Origin: Lunularia cruciata | Taxonomy: Eukaryota; Streptophyta; Marchantiopsida; Lunulariales; Lunulariaceae | Direction: 5' to 3' | Length of the DNA stretch: 64,000 nucleotides | Assembly: GCA_948567375.1 (NCBI GenBank) | Contig: OX419755.1 | Location: forward strand, 84,772,218-84,836,217 | Shown here: piece by piece, positions 13,150-24,503 of the stretch | Position numbering within the stretch: position 1 is the stretch's first letter | Layout: every line of letters begins with the position of its first letter | Made by a program: the position numbers and the translations under genes | The notes under the pieces: model-generated | Told to the model about the DNA's origin: nothing | Database searches by the model: none | Seen by the model: the letters and a program-made list of their open reading frames with translations, nothing else

Positions 13150-13599
13150 ATAATCAGATTGCTTAACATTCTCAACTCAACTCAACTCAGATCAGTACTT
13201 GATCTATCACTCTATAGATTGCTAACAGCTGGGCACTGATTACAGTCAAGCCACACCCACTCAAGCATAGAGAATCCAGGTGACGCTCGCCGGCCTTTGT
13301 CCACCATAGCCAAGAACTCGAAGGCTCAACATTAGAGAAGTGAGCTCTCTGGAGCTCACTTCGAAACTATACCCCCTGGACTCGAGCTAGCCCTAAAACC
13401 CTAACGGTCCCGCTGATGGCACACTCGACGGTGCAAACGGTGCAAAGTGACGGTGGGCCCCACCGTGAAGTCAGTACCCCGAACATGAAATCTAACCGTC
13501 GGAAAGTAGTCCCTGAGAAACTGCTAGAATAACTCTAACTACCATCACTGGAACTCCAGTGTCCGAGCATCTAGATGCAGAACCACAAATGGCGTGACA
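13150..13599 (-). repeat. Shortened 3' LTR of gypsy-2 young copy
   Basis: About 450 bp matching 21717-22165 at high identity, i.e. only the first third of the 1.3 kb 5' LTR. On the minus strand it begins TGTCACGCC at 13599. Similarity ends at TCTGATTA, where the 105-bp repeat R1 follows instead of the rest of the LTR. Confidence 0.8.
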
Positions 13600-13601
13600 G
13601 C

Positions 13602-13706
13602 TGTCGTGCGTATATACATCGCTACACAACATACATCGCTGTCAACATCATACACTATAAAAGCACAACTCACACATAAGTCATACATAGACTCGAAAGT
13701 GCCACA
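13602..13706 (-). repeat. 105-bp direct repeat R2 at inner side of 3' LTR
   Basis: Second copy of R1. It is preceded on the minus strand by a purine-rich GGGGGGCAAT tract at about 13707-13716, a possible polypurine tract. It contains a plus-strand TATAAAA at about 13655. Confidence 0.8.
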
Positions 13707-13875
13707 ATTGCCCCCCTAGCTGGCGGTTAGGTCCCTCTAACTCCAGATAGCCATCTACTCTAAGTATATGGTATACCCTCTAATGGGCAAAGATCAGGAG
13801 GCCGGGTGCTATGGAGCCCCATCGTTAGTCGCCTGTCTGCAATCTATACCATATAAAGAATGAACTAGCTATAGG

Positions 13876-14391
13876 TCAAGTACATCTAGGACATAACCAC
13901 TGTCCCTGAGGAACCACCGTGAGGGGAGGAGTCATACATGCCATATGCCATCCTCTCGAACAGCTATCACACACTAACATAGTAGTAGCTCCACCAGAAG
14001 AGCCACATAACATACACCTCAAGCCTGCACGTACAAGTGCCAAGCTTGGGTCCATAGTACCATCAATGTTTGGAAGGTGGCATGGCGCACAATTGCGCAC
14101 ATGATCCTTCCAAACAACACCATCACGTCCTTCTAACACAAGGACTCCAGATGGCAAAACCTCGCGCACTCTCAAGATAGTGCAGCCTGTAGAAACATCA
14201 AGTGTCGTCGGTGCTGTCTGCTGTAGATATACATAGTCGCCTGGATGAAATCGACGGATCGAGGGTCTATAACCTCCTCCTCGAATGGTAGCATAGCGTA
14301 AAGTATCTCTATGCTGAGCAATCGCCAAGTTCTCAAAGGCCATTGGCATCACTCTCCGAAAGATCTCTGCCCGCTGAGAACATGCGCTCAT
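13876..14391 (-). CDS. gypsy-2 integrase C-terminus with PHD finger (171 aa fragment)
   Basis: The last part of the pol polyprotein. The first 110 residues form a basic segment with PGDYVYLQQ, like the small barrel found after the catalytic core of gypsy integrases. Residues about 128-171 form a clear PHD finger: C-x2-C (CMLC), C-x2-C (CDSC), H-x2-C (HMAC) and C-x2-C (CPRC), with the usual W before the last pair. PHD fingers bind histone H3 tails, so this probably guides the integrase to chromatin, as the chromodomain does in chromoviruses; that role is inference. The frame ends in a stop right after the last Cys. Upstream stops separate this piece from the integrase core at 14548-15006. Confidence 0.8.
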   Translation of the reverse strand: MSACSQRAEIFRRVMPMAFENLAIAQHRDTLRYATIRGGGYRPSIRRFHPGDYVYLQQTAPTTLDVSTGCTILRVREVLPSGVLVLEGRDGVVWKDHVRNCAPCHLPNIDGTMDPSLALVRAGLRCMLCGSSGGATTMLVCDSCSRGWHMACMTPPLTVVPQGQWLCPRCT

Positions 14392-14547
14392 TCATACATC
14401 GGGGTCATCCAAGTCCAAAACTACAGTAGCATCTCAACAAATGGCTACAGGTAAATCTGGATCTCGTCCATAGAGTAGAAAGTATGGAGAGAAGGATGCT
14501 AAGGAGGCTTGCCGGCTGAACCGATAGCCCATGGCCAACCAAGGTAA

Positions 14548-15006
14548 CTAGAGATCCCAATCTCCCAAGTGGCCTCTCTGCAAACCATACTTTTGCAATC
14601 CTCTCTTCACCGTTTGAACCACTCTCTCTGCTAAGCCATCTGCCTCAGGGTGATCTCGGGATGTAGTACGATGATCAATCAAAGCCTTGTCACACAAGAC
14701 CTGAAACTCTCCCAAGAACTCTGTACCCTGATCAGTCAAAACCTCAGCTGGTGCACCAAAATGACTAAGAACTCGATCCAAGAACGAGTAAGCTGTCCCT
14801 TCACTAGACTTGTCAGGAAGTGCCACCAACTCAATCCACTTGGAGAAGTGCTCCACCATCACCAAAACATACCGATGATGTCTCACAGTCAGCGGTAAAG
14901 GTCCGGCAAAGTCCAAACTCCAACGGTAACCCAATCCCATGATAGGTAATGGGTGTAACTGTGGCGTAGGAGCATTGAATGATGCTCTAACTCGGTCACA
15001 AACCAC
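14548..15006 (-). pseudogene. gypsy-2 integrase catalytic core
   Basis: A 152-residue open piece with the DDE catalytic residues all present: D in SLDFAGP, D in LTDQGTEF and E in ADGLAERVVQT. The zinc-binding HHCC part lies upstream (about 15140-15000), but stops interrupt it (VCDRVR is the last CC part). The core is separated from the C-terminal PHD piece by about 150 bases with stops, so this copy cannot make the full integrase. Confidence 0.8.
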
Positions 15007-15138
15007 ACATCTGGCAACAAACTACTATACCTCGGTCTGCATACCGCGCCACCAATAATGACTTTGGAGTAAGCTATATGTACGCTTTACTCCAAAATGT
15101 CCTAGCTCCTCATGAGCATGACTGACCAACTGTGGTCT

Positions 15139-15564
15139 CTATGATAGAAGTGGTACTACTCGCACTCTACCATCCTCCCATACACGCAAAAGGTGTCTAC
15201 CCTCCAATCTGAACCGTCTGGCTTGCTGAAGAACACGGTCTCTCTCCTTGGCCCCAACTGTGCCACCCACAACACCAGTGCGAAGATAGTCCATCACTAA
15301 GACATCATCATGAATGTCTCGCTGAACTGTACCAATATCTTCACTCTCTGGATCTGTGACCTCAATAACTCCTCCTGTATGCGCTGAGAGAGATACCACC
15401 AAAGTCTCTGCAAATATACACAGAAAGGCCGATGCATGCCAACCTGGCACCATCTCCTCATCTGTCTCACCATGCCAACGTGCTCCGGTCTGATCCTGCT
15501 GGCTGGGACATGGGTTTCTACTCAACCCATCTGCATCACGGTTCACCACTCCAGGTCTATGCAC
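15139..15564 (-). pseudogene. gypsy-2 RNase H end and linker to integrase
   Basis: Begins with HRPGVVNRDADGLSRNP, the conserved sequence after RNase H in gypsy polyproteins, followed by a variable linker towards the integrase zinc-binding domain. One stop separates it from the RT/RNase H piece upstream. Confidence 0.7.
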
Positions 15565-15597
15565 AACCGTGAAATCATACTCTTGTAAAATCAGAGC

Positions 15598-16479
15598 TCA
15601 TCGTGCAAGCTTTCCTGAAAGCTTGTCGGACTCCATCAACCACTTCAACGGCTGATGATCAGTGATGAGAGTGAAGGGGTTACCAAATAGGTAACATCGG
15701 AAATGTGCTACTGCCCAAACTGCTGCCAAGCACTCTCCCTCATATGAACTATACTTTGCCTCCGCTGAATTGTTGGAGCGACTAGCATAGGCCACCACAA
15801 ACTCCTTCTCCTCATCATCATGCTGGGTGAGCACCGCTCCAAGCCCCAACATACTCCAATCAGTGTGAACCTGAAATGGTCGTCCCCTGATCGGTCTCCT
15901 CAAAATAGGAGCAGATGTCAACCTCTCCTTGAGCTCTACAAAAGCTCTCTCTTGCTCATCTCCCCAACACCACTCCTGTGTAAGCTTGGTCAGCTTCATC
16001 AAGGCCTTGGCAATGGCACTAAATCCTCTAACATAGCGGCGATAGAAGTTTGCCAACCCAAGGAATGCTCGCACTCTGCTCACATCCGTGGGCCAAGGAA
16101 TACGTGCAATAGCCTCCACCTTGGTCTGCTGAACACCAAGTCCTCTGGGGTAGATAGTGTGACCCAAATACTCAACCTGCTCATGGAAGAACCTACACTT
16201 CCCAGGATGTAATTTGAGTCCATGAGATCTCAACCTCTCAAACACCTCCAACGACTGTCTCTCATGCTCCTCCACAGTAGTGCTATAAACCAAAATGTCA
16301 TCAATATAGCACCGAGCAAAATCCAGTCCAGCTAGGATCCTATCCATGACCCTCTGGAACTCAGCAGGAGCATTCTTCAACCCAAATGGTAAGAACTTCC
16401 ACTGATATAACACATCCTTGCCGTGAGGATCAATAGCCCAAAATGTTGTCTTGGACTTATCTTCCTCCCTGATTGGCAA
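15598..16479 (-). pseudogene. gypsy-2 reverse transcriptase C-half and RNase H
   Basis: A 293-residue piece with the polymerase motifs FLPFGLKNAPAEFQ, then YIDDILVYS (the catalytic YxDD), then LGLANFYRRYVRGFS. RNase H follows with the D of HTDWSMLGLGAVL, the E of SSYEGECLA and the D of ITDHQPLKWL. The piece starts after a stop at 16480-16482 where close relatives have Gln (AGYHQLP pattern), so a single C-to-T change broke the frame between this and 16480-16755. Confidence 0.85.
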
Positions 16480-16755
16480 CTAATGATATCCCGCTCGAAG
16501 ATCCAAAGTACTGAAGACCTTTGCATGCCCAATCGCATCAAAAATCTCCTCCGGTGTAGGCATGGCATACCGATCAGCCCTGGTCTGTCGGTTGATAGGA
16601 CGGTAATCTCCACACATCCGCCTATTTGTATAGTTGCCATGCATATCCTTCTTGGATGGCATCATTATCACTGATGCATACTCTCCATGTGAAATCTCCA
16701 CCAAACCAGCCTCAAAAAGGTCACTACTCCGGCTCTGAATCAATGTCCTCTCCAT
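16480..16755 (-). pseudogene. gypsy-2 reverse transcriptase N-half
   Basis: A 91-residue open piece with VIMMPSKKDMHGNYTNRRMCGDYRPIN and FSTLDLRAGYH, the first catalytic motifs of Ty3/gypsy reverse transcriptase (the D of TLDLRAGYH binds metal). It is in frame with the next piece apart from one stop codon. Confidence 0.8.
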
Positions 16756-16989
16756 ATCACTATATCGATAAGGACATCAGAAAACTGGTGTGTCGCTAGT
16801 CAGCTCAATCCGTATACCAGGTCCCTTCAGAGCACCCAAATCCTTCATACTGAAGGCAAAACAACTCGTGTGACTCCTCAAGAACCTCCAAACCCTCCGT
16901 CTTTCCTCTCCAGTAAGCTTGGGTCCAAGATCTGGCTCCCAAGTATCCTCTATAACTGTAGTAGGAGTGGAAGACGTATTGACTGGCTG

Positions 16990-17526
16990 CTACACTGGGC
17001 CCTTGGGAGCAATGGTGTCATGCTCCCAACCACTAGAGGTCCCAACCTTTGTGTGAAAAACTCCCTCCACTCTGGCTACAAGCTCCATACGTCCTCTGGC
17101 TGCATCCCATGTGGACCAAGGGTGTAATCCAAGTAGCCCACGCTCACCTGGATGGACTCCAAGTAGACCACTCTCCCTAGTAGCTACTGGATGTGTCCCA
17201 AGAATACCATGTCCACTTGGTCCATCGCCTCCAGCATGTGCCTGAATCGTCTCGATAGGCACAGGGCTCACAAGTGTCCGAGTGGTGATGCCTATCAAGC
17301 GCATCCTACGCTGCTCTGCCAAGCCAAGGCTCACAATCCAGGTCAAACAGTTCAGGTCCATAGCCTGACCTAACACCTGACGCCTGGATGCCTCTGACAC
17401 TAGTTGGAACAGCGGTAATACTGGTGCGAAAACCCATCGCCCGCTCTCTCTCATCAGCATTGGGCTCCACCAACTGCTGTAACTGTGAGTCCCAAACAAG
17501 TCCAGGTCCTCCCTCTCAAAAAGCAT
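16990..17526 (-). pseudogene. gypsy-2 region between protease and reverse transcriptase, no known domain
   Basis: A 178-residue open piece that I cannot assign. It has the near-repeats GLLGVHPGE and GLLGLHPW. It lies in the pol polyprotein where most gypsy elements have only a short linker. The decayed copy Old-1 (about 3450-3970) has the same region, so it belongs to the family and is not a late insertion. Confidence 0.5.
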
Positions 17527-17687
17527 GAGAGCCTGGGAAACTCATGAGTGTGGGAAATGCAGCTCTAGGCTGTCCAACTAGGTTCACCACTGCCATAGGT
17601 GACCTATCAGCCACTACCACTGTCTGAGACTGACGTCCATCATCCAAGATATCATCAACAAGAATGTGGTCTAGTCGCTGAATCCCA

Positions 17688-18287
17688 TCATAACAATGGA
17701 ACATCCAAGGTGGATGGAACAATCCCACTCGTACTCCATAGCCGAGTGATCTCCTCTGGTACTGGAGTATCCTCTGCATGGGCGTTCCCCTCCAACAAGT
17801 CACCAGGCCAAGTGACTGCACCGCTGAAAGCCAAAACTGATGCTGCCATGGTCCTGGACTGTAGTGAGCCAAGACTGCCACTACTGAAGCGTACTGGTAG
17901 GCGACATACCCATCCCTCACCAGACTGCCAACCAGGTCTATAAGAGGTTGTCTCCTCCCAATAGTCAATACTAAAACCCATAGGGTATAACACTGCTCCC
18001 CCAACTAGCACATCATATGACTCAGGTTTCGTCGCAATAGCCTGAGCTCTCACCACCAAGCTATCAGTCGGATGACCAGGCTGAACATGGACAACAAGCT
18101 CCCCACGTGTGATGTACTGTGTCGAACCACCACCAAGAGATGTCTGGATCTGAAATGGACACCTCTCCACATCGGTCTTCCGTAACTCCAGACCGACAAC
18201 TGCAGCCTTCCCCAACATAAGGGGCTGCGCACCAGAGTCTAACAAGACTCTCTGTGGTGTATAGACCTTCCCTGAAGGTCCCACCAA
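17688..18287 (-). pseudogene. gypsy-2 aspartic protease region
   Basis: A 199-residue piece with LLDSGAQPLMLG, the active-site triplet of retroviral-type aspartic proteases, and the downstream YDVLVGGAVLYPMGFSID block matching the usual 'YDVLLG...L' flap region. It overlaps frames at 18239-18742, which suggests a frameshift between gag and pol. The protease would cut gag from pol in the particle. Confidence 0.75.
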
Positions 18288-18742
18288 AAAAAAATCCCCC
18301 TCTGGTTATCCAATAGGACAACACCAGGTGTAAACCGCGCTCTCTCAAAGGCCAGTCTAGCTGGCAACTCCTCCAGTCTAGCCGCTGCTGCCTGCCATAA
18401 ACCACTGGTCGCTGAACGGATCCCATGCTCCTCAACCAAGTCAGCTCCACTACCAACCACCTCTGCTCTAGTAGTAGGAACTGCACCATCCCTACTCTCA
18501 CACAACGTGGCAGCCAACCGGAACACTGGGGCCGGGTCAACTCCCAATATAAACATGTCACTGGCTGAAAATAAAGGATGCCGCATAATTAGCTGAGCCG
18601 CCCCCAACACCATGCTAGACTCAGTTTGTGTAGTAGCAGGTGGCTGACTAGCAGGTAGTCCATCATGTACTCCATCATGTACTCCATCACCACCTACCAC
18701 ACCTACACTGGGACGTCTAGGAACCATGGATGTTGTCTGCAA
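18239..18742 (-). pseudogene. gypsy-2 gag-pol junction region
   Basis: A 167-residue piece between the gag zinc knuckle and the protease. It has no motif I recognise apart from alpha-helical, Leu- and Ala-rich stretches. The old copy at about 5620-5838 has the same sequence, so it is part of the family's polyprotein. Confidence 0.5.
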
Positions 18743-18799
18743 TGCCTCAGATAGCGTGAAAGACTGGGGAAGTCTGACTTGTCTCCCAACCTCTCCTCT

Positions 18800-19309
18800 C
18801 TATGGGTCCAACTCCACTAATGCTCCTCTAGGCTCTGGAGCACGTACTGCACTCCTAGTCACTGCTGCAGATGCATCCACCTGTGCTGCTCCGCACATGA
18901 AGTCCAAAGCATCTCTATCACCAGCATATGAGGTGGAAGCCTCAGCACCCGAATCTGATCTCCTCTGAGCAATAGCCATACTAGCCAATCTCTGCTCCAA
19001 TTGCTCAATCCGAGTAGCCATAGCTGTGTCAGAAGTAAGGGCAGGTATTGCACCCCTATTAGGTGTAGATCCTCTACCACCACCTCTACCACCTCGTCCT
19101 CCATGAACTAGAGCTCCTCTACTACCTGCCATAACAGCCCTACCACTCCGTAACTCCGGGTGTAGGTCAAAACACCGGTCATTAGTGTGACCAAATCTGT
19201 GGCAGTGCTCACACTGGCTGTGATGCACCAGAGGTATCAGGTCCACTGCCCTGAGTACACTCTCTCCTATGGTGAGGTCCACCACAAGTCCAACAAGCAA
19301 CACCACCAC
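18800..19309 (-). pseudogene. gypsy-2 gag C-terminus with CCHC knuckle
   Basis: A 169-residue piece with one CCHC zinc knuckle, CEHCHRFGHTNDRC (C-x2-C-x4-H-x4-C), which binds RNA in the nucleocapsid, followed by a Gly/Arg-rich run and a short coiled-coil-like stretch (ATRIEQLEQRLASMAI). Confidence 0.75.
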
Positions 19310-19403
19310 TCATTGGCTGCTACTGACCCGAAAATGAGGGTAAGGGTCTAACTCCACTAGGCCCTCCACTCGCTCCATAGGATCTGGGCTGTCCACCCTG
19401 TCC

Positions 19404-20324
19404 TCAAAAATCAACTGGGCGTGGTGCACTCTGCTGCACTCTAGAAGAAGTCACAACCGTGGATGAGGTCTCTCTACCAAATCCAGCTGTCACCACTCTC
19501 TCCTCCACCATGTTGAGCTCAATATGCTCAGCCAAACCAAAGACTACTGCCAAAGTGGGCGAAGTAGCCTGCAACAACGTAGCATCATGAACTCTATGTT
19601 GCAACTCCCTGTCCAGTATCCCATACCAAAACTGGACTGCCTGGGCCTCAGTAACTCCCTGAGTGAAACTGATCAGCCGCCTCATGTGAGTATATGCCTC
19701 GCGTAGGCTCTCTCCAACCTTCCGCTGGAACTCCTGCAAGCTCCTCAGCTTGTCAGTCCGCACTCGCTGGTAGTTCTGCCTCAAACATAAGAAGAACTCC
19801 ACCATGGGGTTAAACCCCGGTATCACACCACCTCCTGTAGCGGTACCTCCACTCGTAGTAGCACTATCTCCGACTAGTGCACCTCCACTAGCTCCACCCA
19901 CACTACTCGAGCTAGAACTCGTAGGTACAGCCGATCTACTCCTGGCCACCGAACCTGAGGTGATGGAGACATAGTGTGGAGACCAATACTGTCTCCATAA
20001 CTCAATCTCCTCCAAATGAGCTCTCCTGAACTCATGGTAGTCGTCCATCGGTGGACCCTCCAAGTGCTGAAACAACCCCTTCCATGCCATGAAGGGTGTT
20101 CCATGCCATGAACAAAGTCGGGTTCCGCATCTGCTGCAGATCACACCAACTATCAAACTCCTGGATGAAGTCATCCAACTCAATAGTACCCACTGTACCA
20201 GAGTAACGCCTAGGGCCTTTGGAGGCCCCATAAATCTTGTCCATGTCCCACAACAACGGTGCGGACACACCAAGTGCACTCTCAACTGAATCAGCTCCTG
20301 TGTCGAACTCCAACTCAGAGTCAA
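19404..20324 (-). pseudogene. gypsy-2 gag capsid region
   Basis: A 306-residue piece. The second half has the retrotransposon gag pattern YQRVRTDKLRSLQEFQRK...GESLREAYTHMRRLIS...QAVQFWYGILDREL, i.e. the capsid C-terminal domain. The N-terminal part of the capsid is in the overlapping frame 20032-20484 (with DDFIQEFDSWCDLQQM), so one frameshift lies near 20050-20100, next to a short 'ccatgccatgaa' duplication. Confidence 0.75.
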
Positions 20325-20833
20325 TCTCCTCCCTCACTGGGACCTGAGATACAGGCTGATACCGAGCACCATTCCGAGTAAACCCACTACATATTGCAGG
20401 GCTAACTCCTCTGGAATCTCCAAAGAACTCCGTCGTGACCACGTAACTGCAATAGCAAACCCGAACCACCAACTGCAACCGCAAGTCGCAACCGCAAGTA
20501 CCCCACCAAGTGCCAATACCAACTAAACACCACCCACTAATGTAACTCTACCAAGATAACTGCACTAGGGGAAGGGCAAACTGTAACCTGCCATCATAAC
20601 ACGCACTCTCACGGTCTGCAGGTCATCACTTCCTGCCTCACCGGAGAGAAACAAAGGTAGTCTGACTGGTCATCACTCCAGCCTCACCACCGAGAGCACA
20701 CCAAAGCACCAACGCTCAAAAGTCAGGGCACCTCACACAAACGTGGTGCATAAACAAGAAGCAGAGAATGGAGGGGATCCAATCACAAGAAATCAAAACA
20801 AAAACACTCCATCTCATAACACAACACGGGACT

Positions 20834-20846
20834 GACTCTGCCACCA
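20834..20846 (-). other. Primer binding site of gypsy-2
   Basis: Minus strand TGGTGGCAGAGTC, two bases after the LTR end. It resembles the initiator tRNA-Met complement TGGTATCAGAGC but differs at three positions, so either it is decayed or another tRNA is used. Old-1 has the same TGGTGG start. Confidence 0.5.
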
Positions 20847-20848
20847 TT

Positions 20849-22165
20849 TGGCATTTGACATAAGAGTAGTTCGTATCTAAGTCCTAAGCTACCAGGATCA
20901 CCAAGAATGGGATCAAACTGCCTCTCCTAGCCAAAGCTACATGTGTATAGATAACAGTGGCACAGTCACTATGACAACAAGTGAGGGTGGACCAGTTGGC
21001 TAGGGCACCAGTCTAGGAACAAGAGATCTAGAGGCCAAACCCTGTTGCGCACAATCTAGCAAGAATGGCAGATTTTGCCAACCAATGACCAAGATCTACA
21101 CTAAACTAGCTAGCCTCACGCCAGCAAGCTAGCTTGCTGGCCCTTCTAGGCCTTCGTAGCCTCTCATAGCCCACAGCCCTATGCCTCGAAGCCTCGAAAC
21201 ACCGAAATTCAGCCAAATAAGGCCTTTCTTGTTGCCACTTCGAACCTCCTCCAAAATTGGCAAAACTTCTCCAAATCTGGCCAAATAGCGAAACTCCTCC
21301 AATTCTGGCCCACAAATCTGACGTAAAATCTGACGTAAACCCTAAAGATGGATGTCTGCCAAATCCCCCGCTAACTTTCCACTCGAGCCAAATTGACAAA
21401 ACGGGTTTTTCCAAATCACAATTTCAAGAGAAGAGCTTTCCAACTCCACCTTCAATTTCACTTTTTGAGCCCAACTCGTAGCAAATTGGTCCTGCCTTCA
21501 CCTCTTGAGCTCAAAATCACAACACTGCTCGAAAATTGCTCCTTCTTTGCTCAAAATTTGGCCAGCGCTTCCGCACACCGTCCGCCTAACTGCCAAATTT
21601 GCATCAACTACACGAGCTTCTGCACACTAGGGAAACACAGAACCACCGAGCTTGGAGATACCACCAACACTCAATGTTCCTGCACCTGATTTCCCCTTGA
21701 CTTCACTCCTCTAATGTAATCAGATTGCTTAACATTCTCAACTCAACTCAACTCAGATCAGTACTTGATCTGTCACTCTATAAACTGCCAACAACTGGGC
21801 ACTGATTACAGTCAAGCCACACCCACTCAAGCATAGAGAATCCAGGTGACGCTTGCCGGCCTTTGTCCACCATAGCCAGGAACTTGAAGGCTCAACATCA
21901 GAGAAGTGAGCTCTTTGGAGCTCACTTCGAAACTATACCCCCTGGACTCGAGCTAGCCCTGAAACCCTAACGGTCCCGCTGATGGCACACTCGACGGTGC
22001 AAACGGTGCAAAGTGACGGTGGGCCCCACCGTGAAGTCAGTACCCCGAACATAAAATCTAACCGTCGGAAAGTAGTCCCTAAGAAACTGCTAGAATAACT
22101 CTAACTACCATCACTGGAACTCCAGTGTCCGAGCATCTAGATGTGGAACTACAAATAGCGTGACA
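20849..22165 (-). repeat. 5' LTR of gypsy-2 young copy
   Basis: About 1.3 kb, with TGTCACGC...AAATGCCA ends on the minus strand. Its first 450 bp match the shortened 3' LTR (13150-13599). Ends and length agree with the LTR of Old-1 at 6276-7607. Confidence 0.7.
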
Positions 22166-22890
22166 ATATCACTCAATCCTAAAATACCATAATGTTAATT
22201 CTAGAGATAGTAGAAGGTGAAACTTTGGATCTAATTTTGAGGGGATTGAAGTCACACACTAAATTGGAAGTGACCATGCAAGAGATCAAAAAATTGGGAG
22301 AAGCCATGCAATTGGCCGAGTGCTTTGATTCCTTTGTTGCCATAACTTGATGTTGATCTTGACCTTGACTTGCACAAAACTTACCAATATACTACACATG
22401 AGTGGAGGAGCTAGTACATATGGAATTGATGCCATTTAATAGAGACTACTCGGCACTTAAAATAGGAGGAGATTGTGAAAAAATGGTGATTTCTTTTATT
22501 GTTGCCAAATTAGACATCACATTGCTAAATTTCCACTCACAAATGGATGACCCCAACAAATTACCCAAATGGAGTTTGTGGAGCATAATTAAGGAAACAA
22601 AGAATCCCAATAAGTGATCTCAAGTCACCTATTGGGAACCAAATTAGTTCCAATGGGATGGAAGGCTCAACCTATGCAAGTTTACTTCACTTGCAAGGTA
22701 TGATATTTGATTGTAGTTGTAAGATTTTGGTTGATAGGAAGGTTTTGCATTCCACACCTCACATCTTGTTACATTCAAACTAGGAAGGAGTATTTAGAGT
22801 ATATAAGGTTTGAATTAGCTCCTTTACACTATGATGTCATTTTAGGTCTACTTTGGCTTGAACATCATAAGGTTCAGTTTTGGACCTAAC
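22166..22890 (+). pseudogene. Chromovirus gag C-part and protease remnant
   Basis: Continuation of the chromovirus after the nested element. The end of the protease is recognisable at 22707-22889 by LHYDVILGLLWLEHHKVQ, close to the 'YDVILGMDWL' block that ends gypsy proteases. Stops are common. Confidence 0.7.
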
Positions 22891-22949
22891 AACAAATTCA
22901 AGTACAATACTAAGATAAGAATTACAAATTAGATTGTCTAACACCTTTG

Positions 22950-24480
22950 AGTAAGATACCTAAGAATAATCAATCTCAAAATAGAAAGTTTGTTAGTAAA
23001 GTAGCCATAGAGCAAGCTTTGGAAGAGATACTCTTGTTTAGTAGATCAAACCGATTATGCAAGGACAAGCTAATGAGGGCTAGATGCCTTATCAAACCAT
23101 GGTTGATCAAATAGTTCAAGAGTTTGCATAATGTTTTTGGATGATCTGCCAAAGGGATTACCTTTGATCAAGGTATGCCCTTCAAGATTGAGCTATTGTT
23201 AGGTAATACTCCTATGAGTAGACCAGTCTATGAGCTCTCACTAGAGGAGTTAGAAGAGCTTTGAAGAACATTGATTGAGTTGTTGGAGAAATATTTTATA
23301 TGATAGAGTGCATCTCCATGGGGACCACCAATACTCTTTGTACTAAAGAAGAATGGAGGACTTCAATTTTTTATTGACTACCATAGCCTTATTAAACAAA
23401 CCATGAAGAATGTATATCCCTTGTCTCAAATTGATGACTTGCTGGATCAATTGAGTGGAGCACAATATTTCTCCAAGCTAGATCTTTGAAGCAACTATTG
23501 GCAAATTCCTTTTGATAGGAAAGATGTGCAAAAGATTACCTTTTGCACAAGGTATAGTTATTTTGAATGGAGAGTCTTACCTTTTGAGCTCATTAATGCT
23601 TTGGCATTTTTAAAATTCATTGAGTGTTGGACGTCCTATTGGATTGGTATGTGGTGGTGTTCTTCAATGAAATTTTAATTTACAAACAAGATGGAAAGAT
23701 AACACAAGAAACATGTACAAGAAGTCATAAGATGACTATACCAATGGAAGTTTTCCTTTAAGAAGTCAAAGTGTGCCTTTGGTCCAAAGGAAGTTACCTT
23801 CTTGAGTTATAAAGTTTCATCAAAAGAGATCAAGATGGAAGAGGAGAAAATTAAGGCCATTATTAATTGGCCTACTCCAAAAAATGCCACAAAAGTGCAA
23901 GCATTTAATGGATTGATAAGTTTTCATTGAAGGTTCATCCACTATCATGCTCATGTGGCCACACTATTGATTGATCTCTTAGAGAAAACCTCAAGCTTTC
24001 AATGGACAAGCAACCACAAAGAAGCATTCAAGCAACTGAAGCATATGATGTTTTCATGATCCATCCTCCAATAGTATGATCCTTAACTACCTTATGTGGT
24101 TGATTTTGATGCCTCTAACTTTTCCATTGGAGTTTTGTTTCAATAGGAATTTCCAAAATGAGTTATATCTCATTGCCTTTGTGGCTTGCTAACTAAAAAA
24201 CATAAAAGTAATTACTCTACTCGGGATCAAGAACAACTAGAAATGGTATATGCTACAAATGAATGGAGGCATGATCTCTTGGAGAAACAACTGATCATGA
24301 AAACCAATCAAAATCCCTTGTTGTATATCTTATATTTGGAGCACATGAAGAGTCAACATCATTGGTGGGAGGAAGAACTATAATTTTTTGACATCAAGCT
24401 TGAGTACACACTTAGTAGGTTCTATATCATTCTTGATACCCTATCAAGATGTCTTGATTTGAAGCTTCTACCCAAGTCTT
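22950..24480 (+). pseudogene. Chromovirus reverse transcriptase and RNase H remnant
   Basis: Broken frames still show the order of Ty3/gypsy motifs: FLDDLPKG at about 23140, [15 protein letters not shown] at about 23345, FSKLDL at about 23470, [16 protein letters not shown] at about 23540, and the RNase H stretch STRDQEQLEMVYATNEWRH at about 24210. The YxDD region at about 23660 is damaged. No full product is possible. Confidence 0.75.
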
Positions 24481-24503
24481 GCATGGTAGCATAAATCACC
24501 ACA

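Larger units (their letters stand above)
13045..22165 (-). mobile_element. gypsy-2 retrotransposon, young copy, with PHD-finger integrase
   Basis: A Ty3/gypsy element on the minus strand, about 9.1 kb, inserted in the gag region of the chromovirus. The four bases ATAT flank both ends (13041-13044 and 22166-22169). From right to left it has a 1.3 kb 5' LTR, primer site, gag with a CCHC knuckle, protease, a long linker, reverse transcriptase, RNase H, integrase core, integrase C-terminus with a PHD finger, and a shortened 3' LTR. Base composition is far more GC- and CG-rich than in the surrounding elements. Several single stops and frame changes break the polyprotein, so it is probably inactive, though recent. 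Two further old copies of the family lie in this window. Confidence 0.85.
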
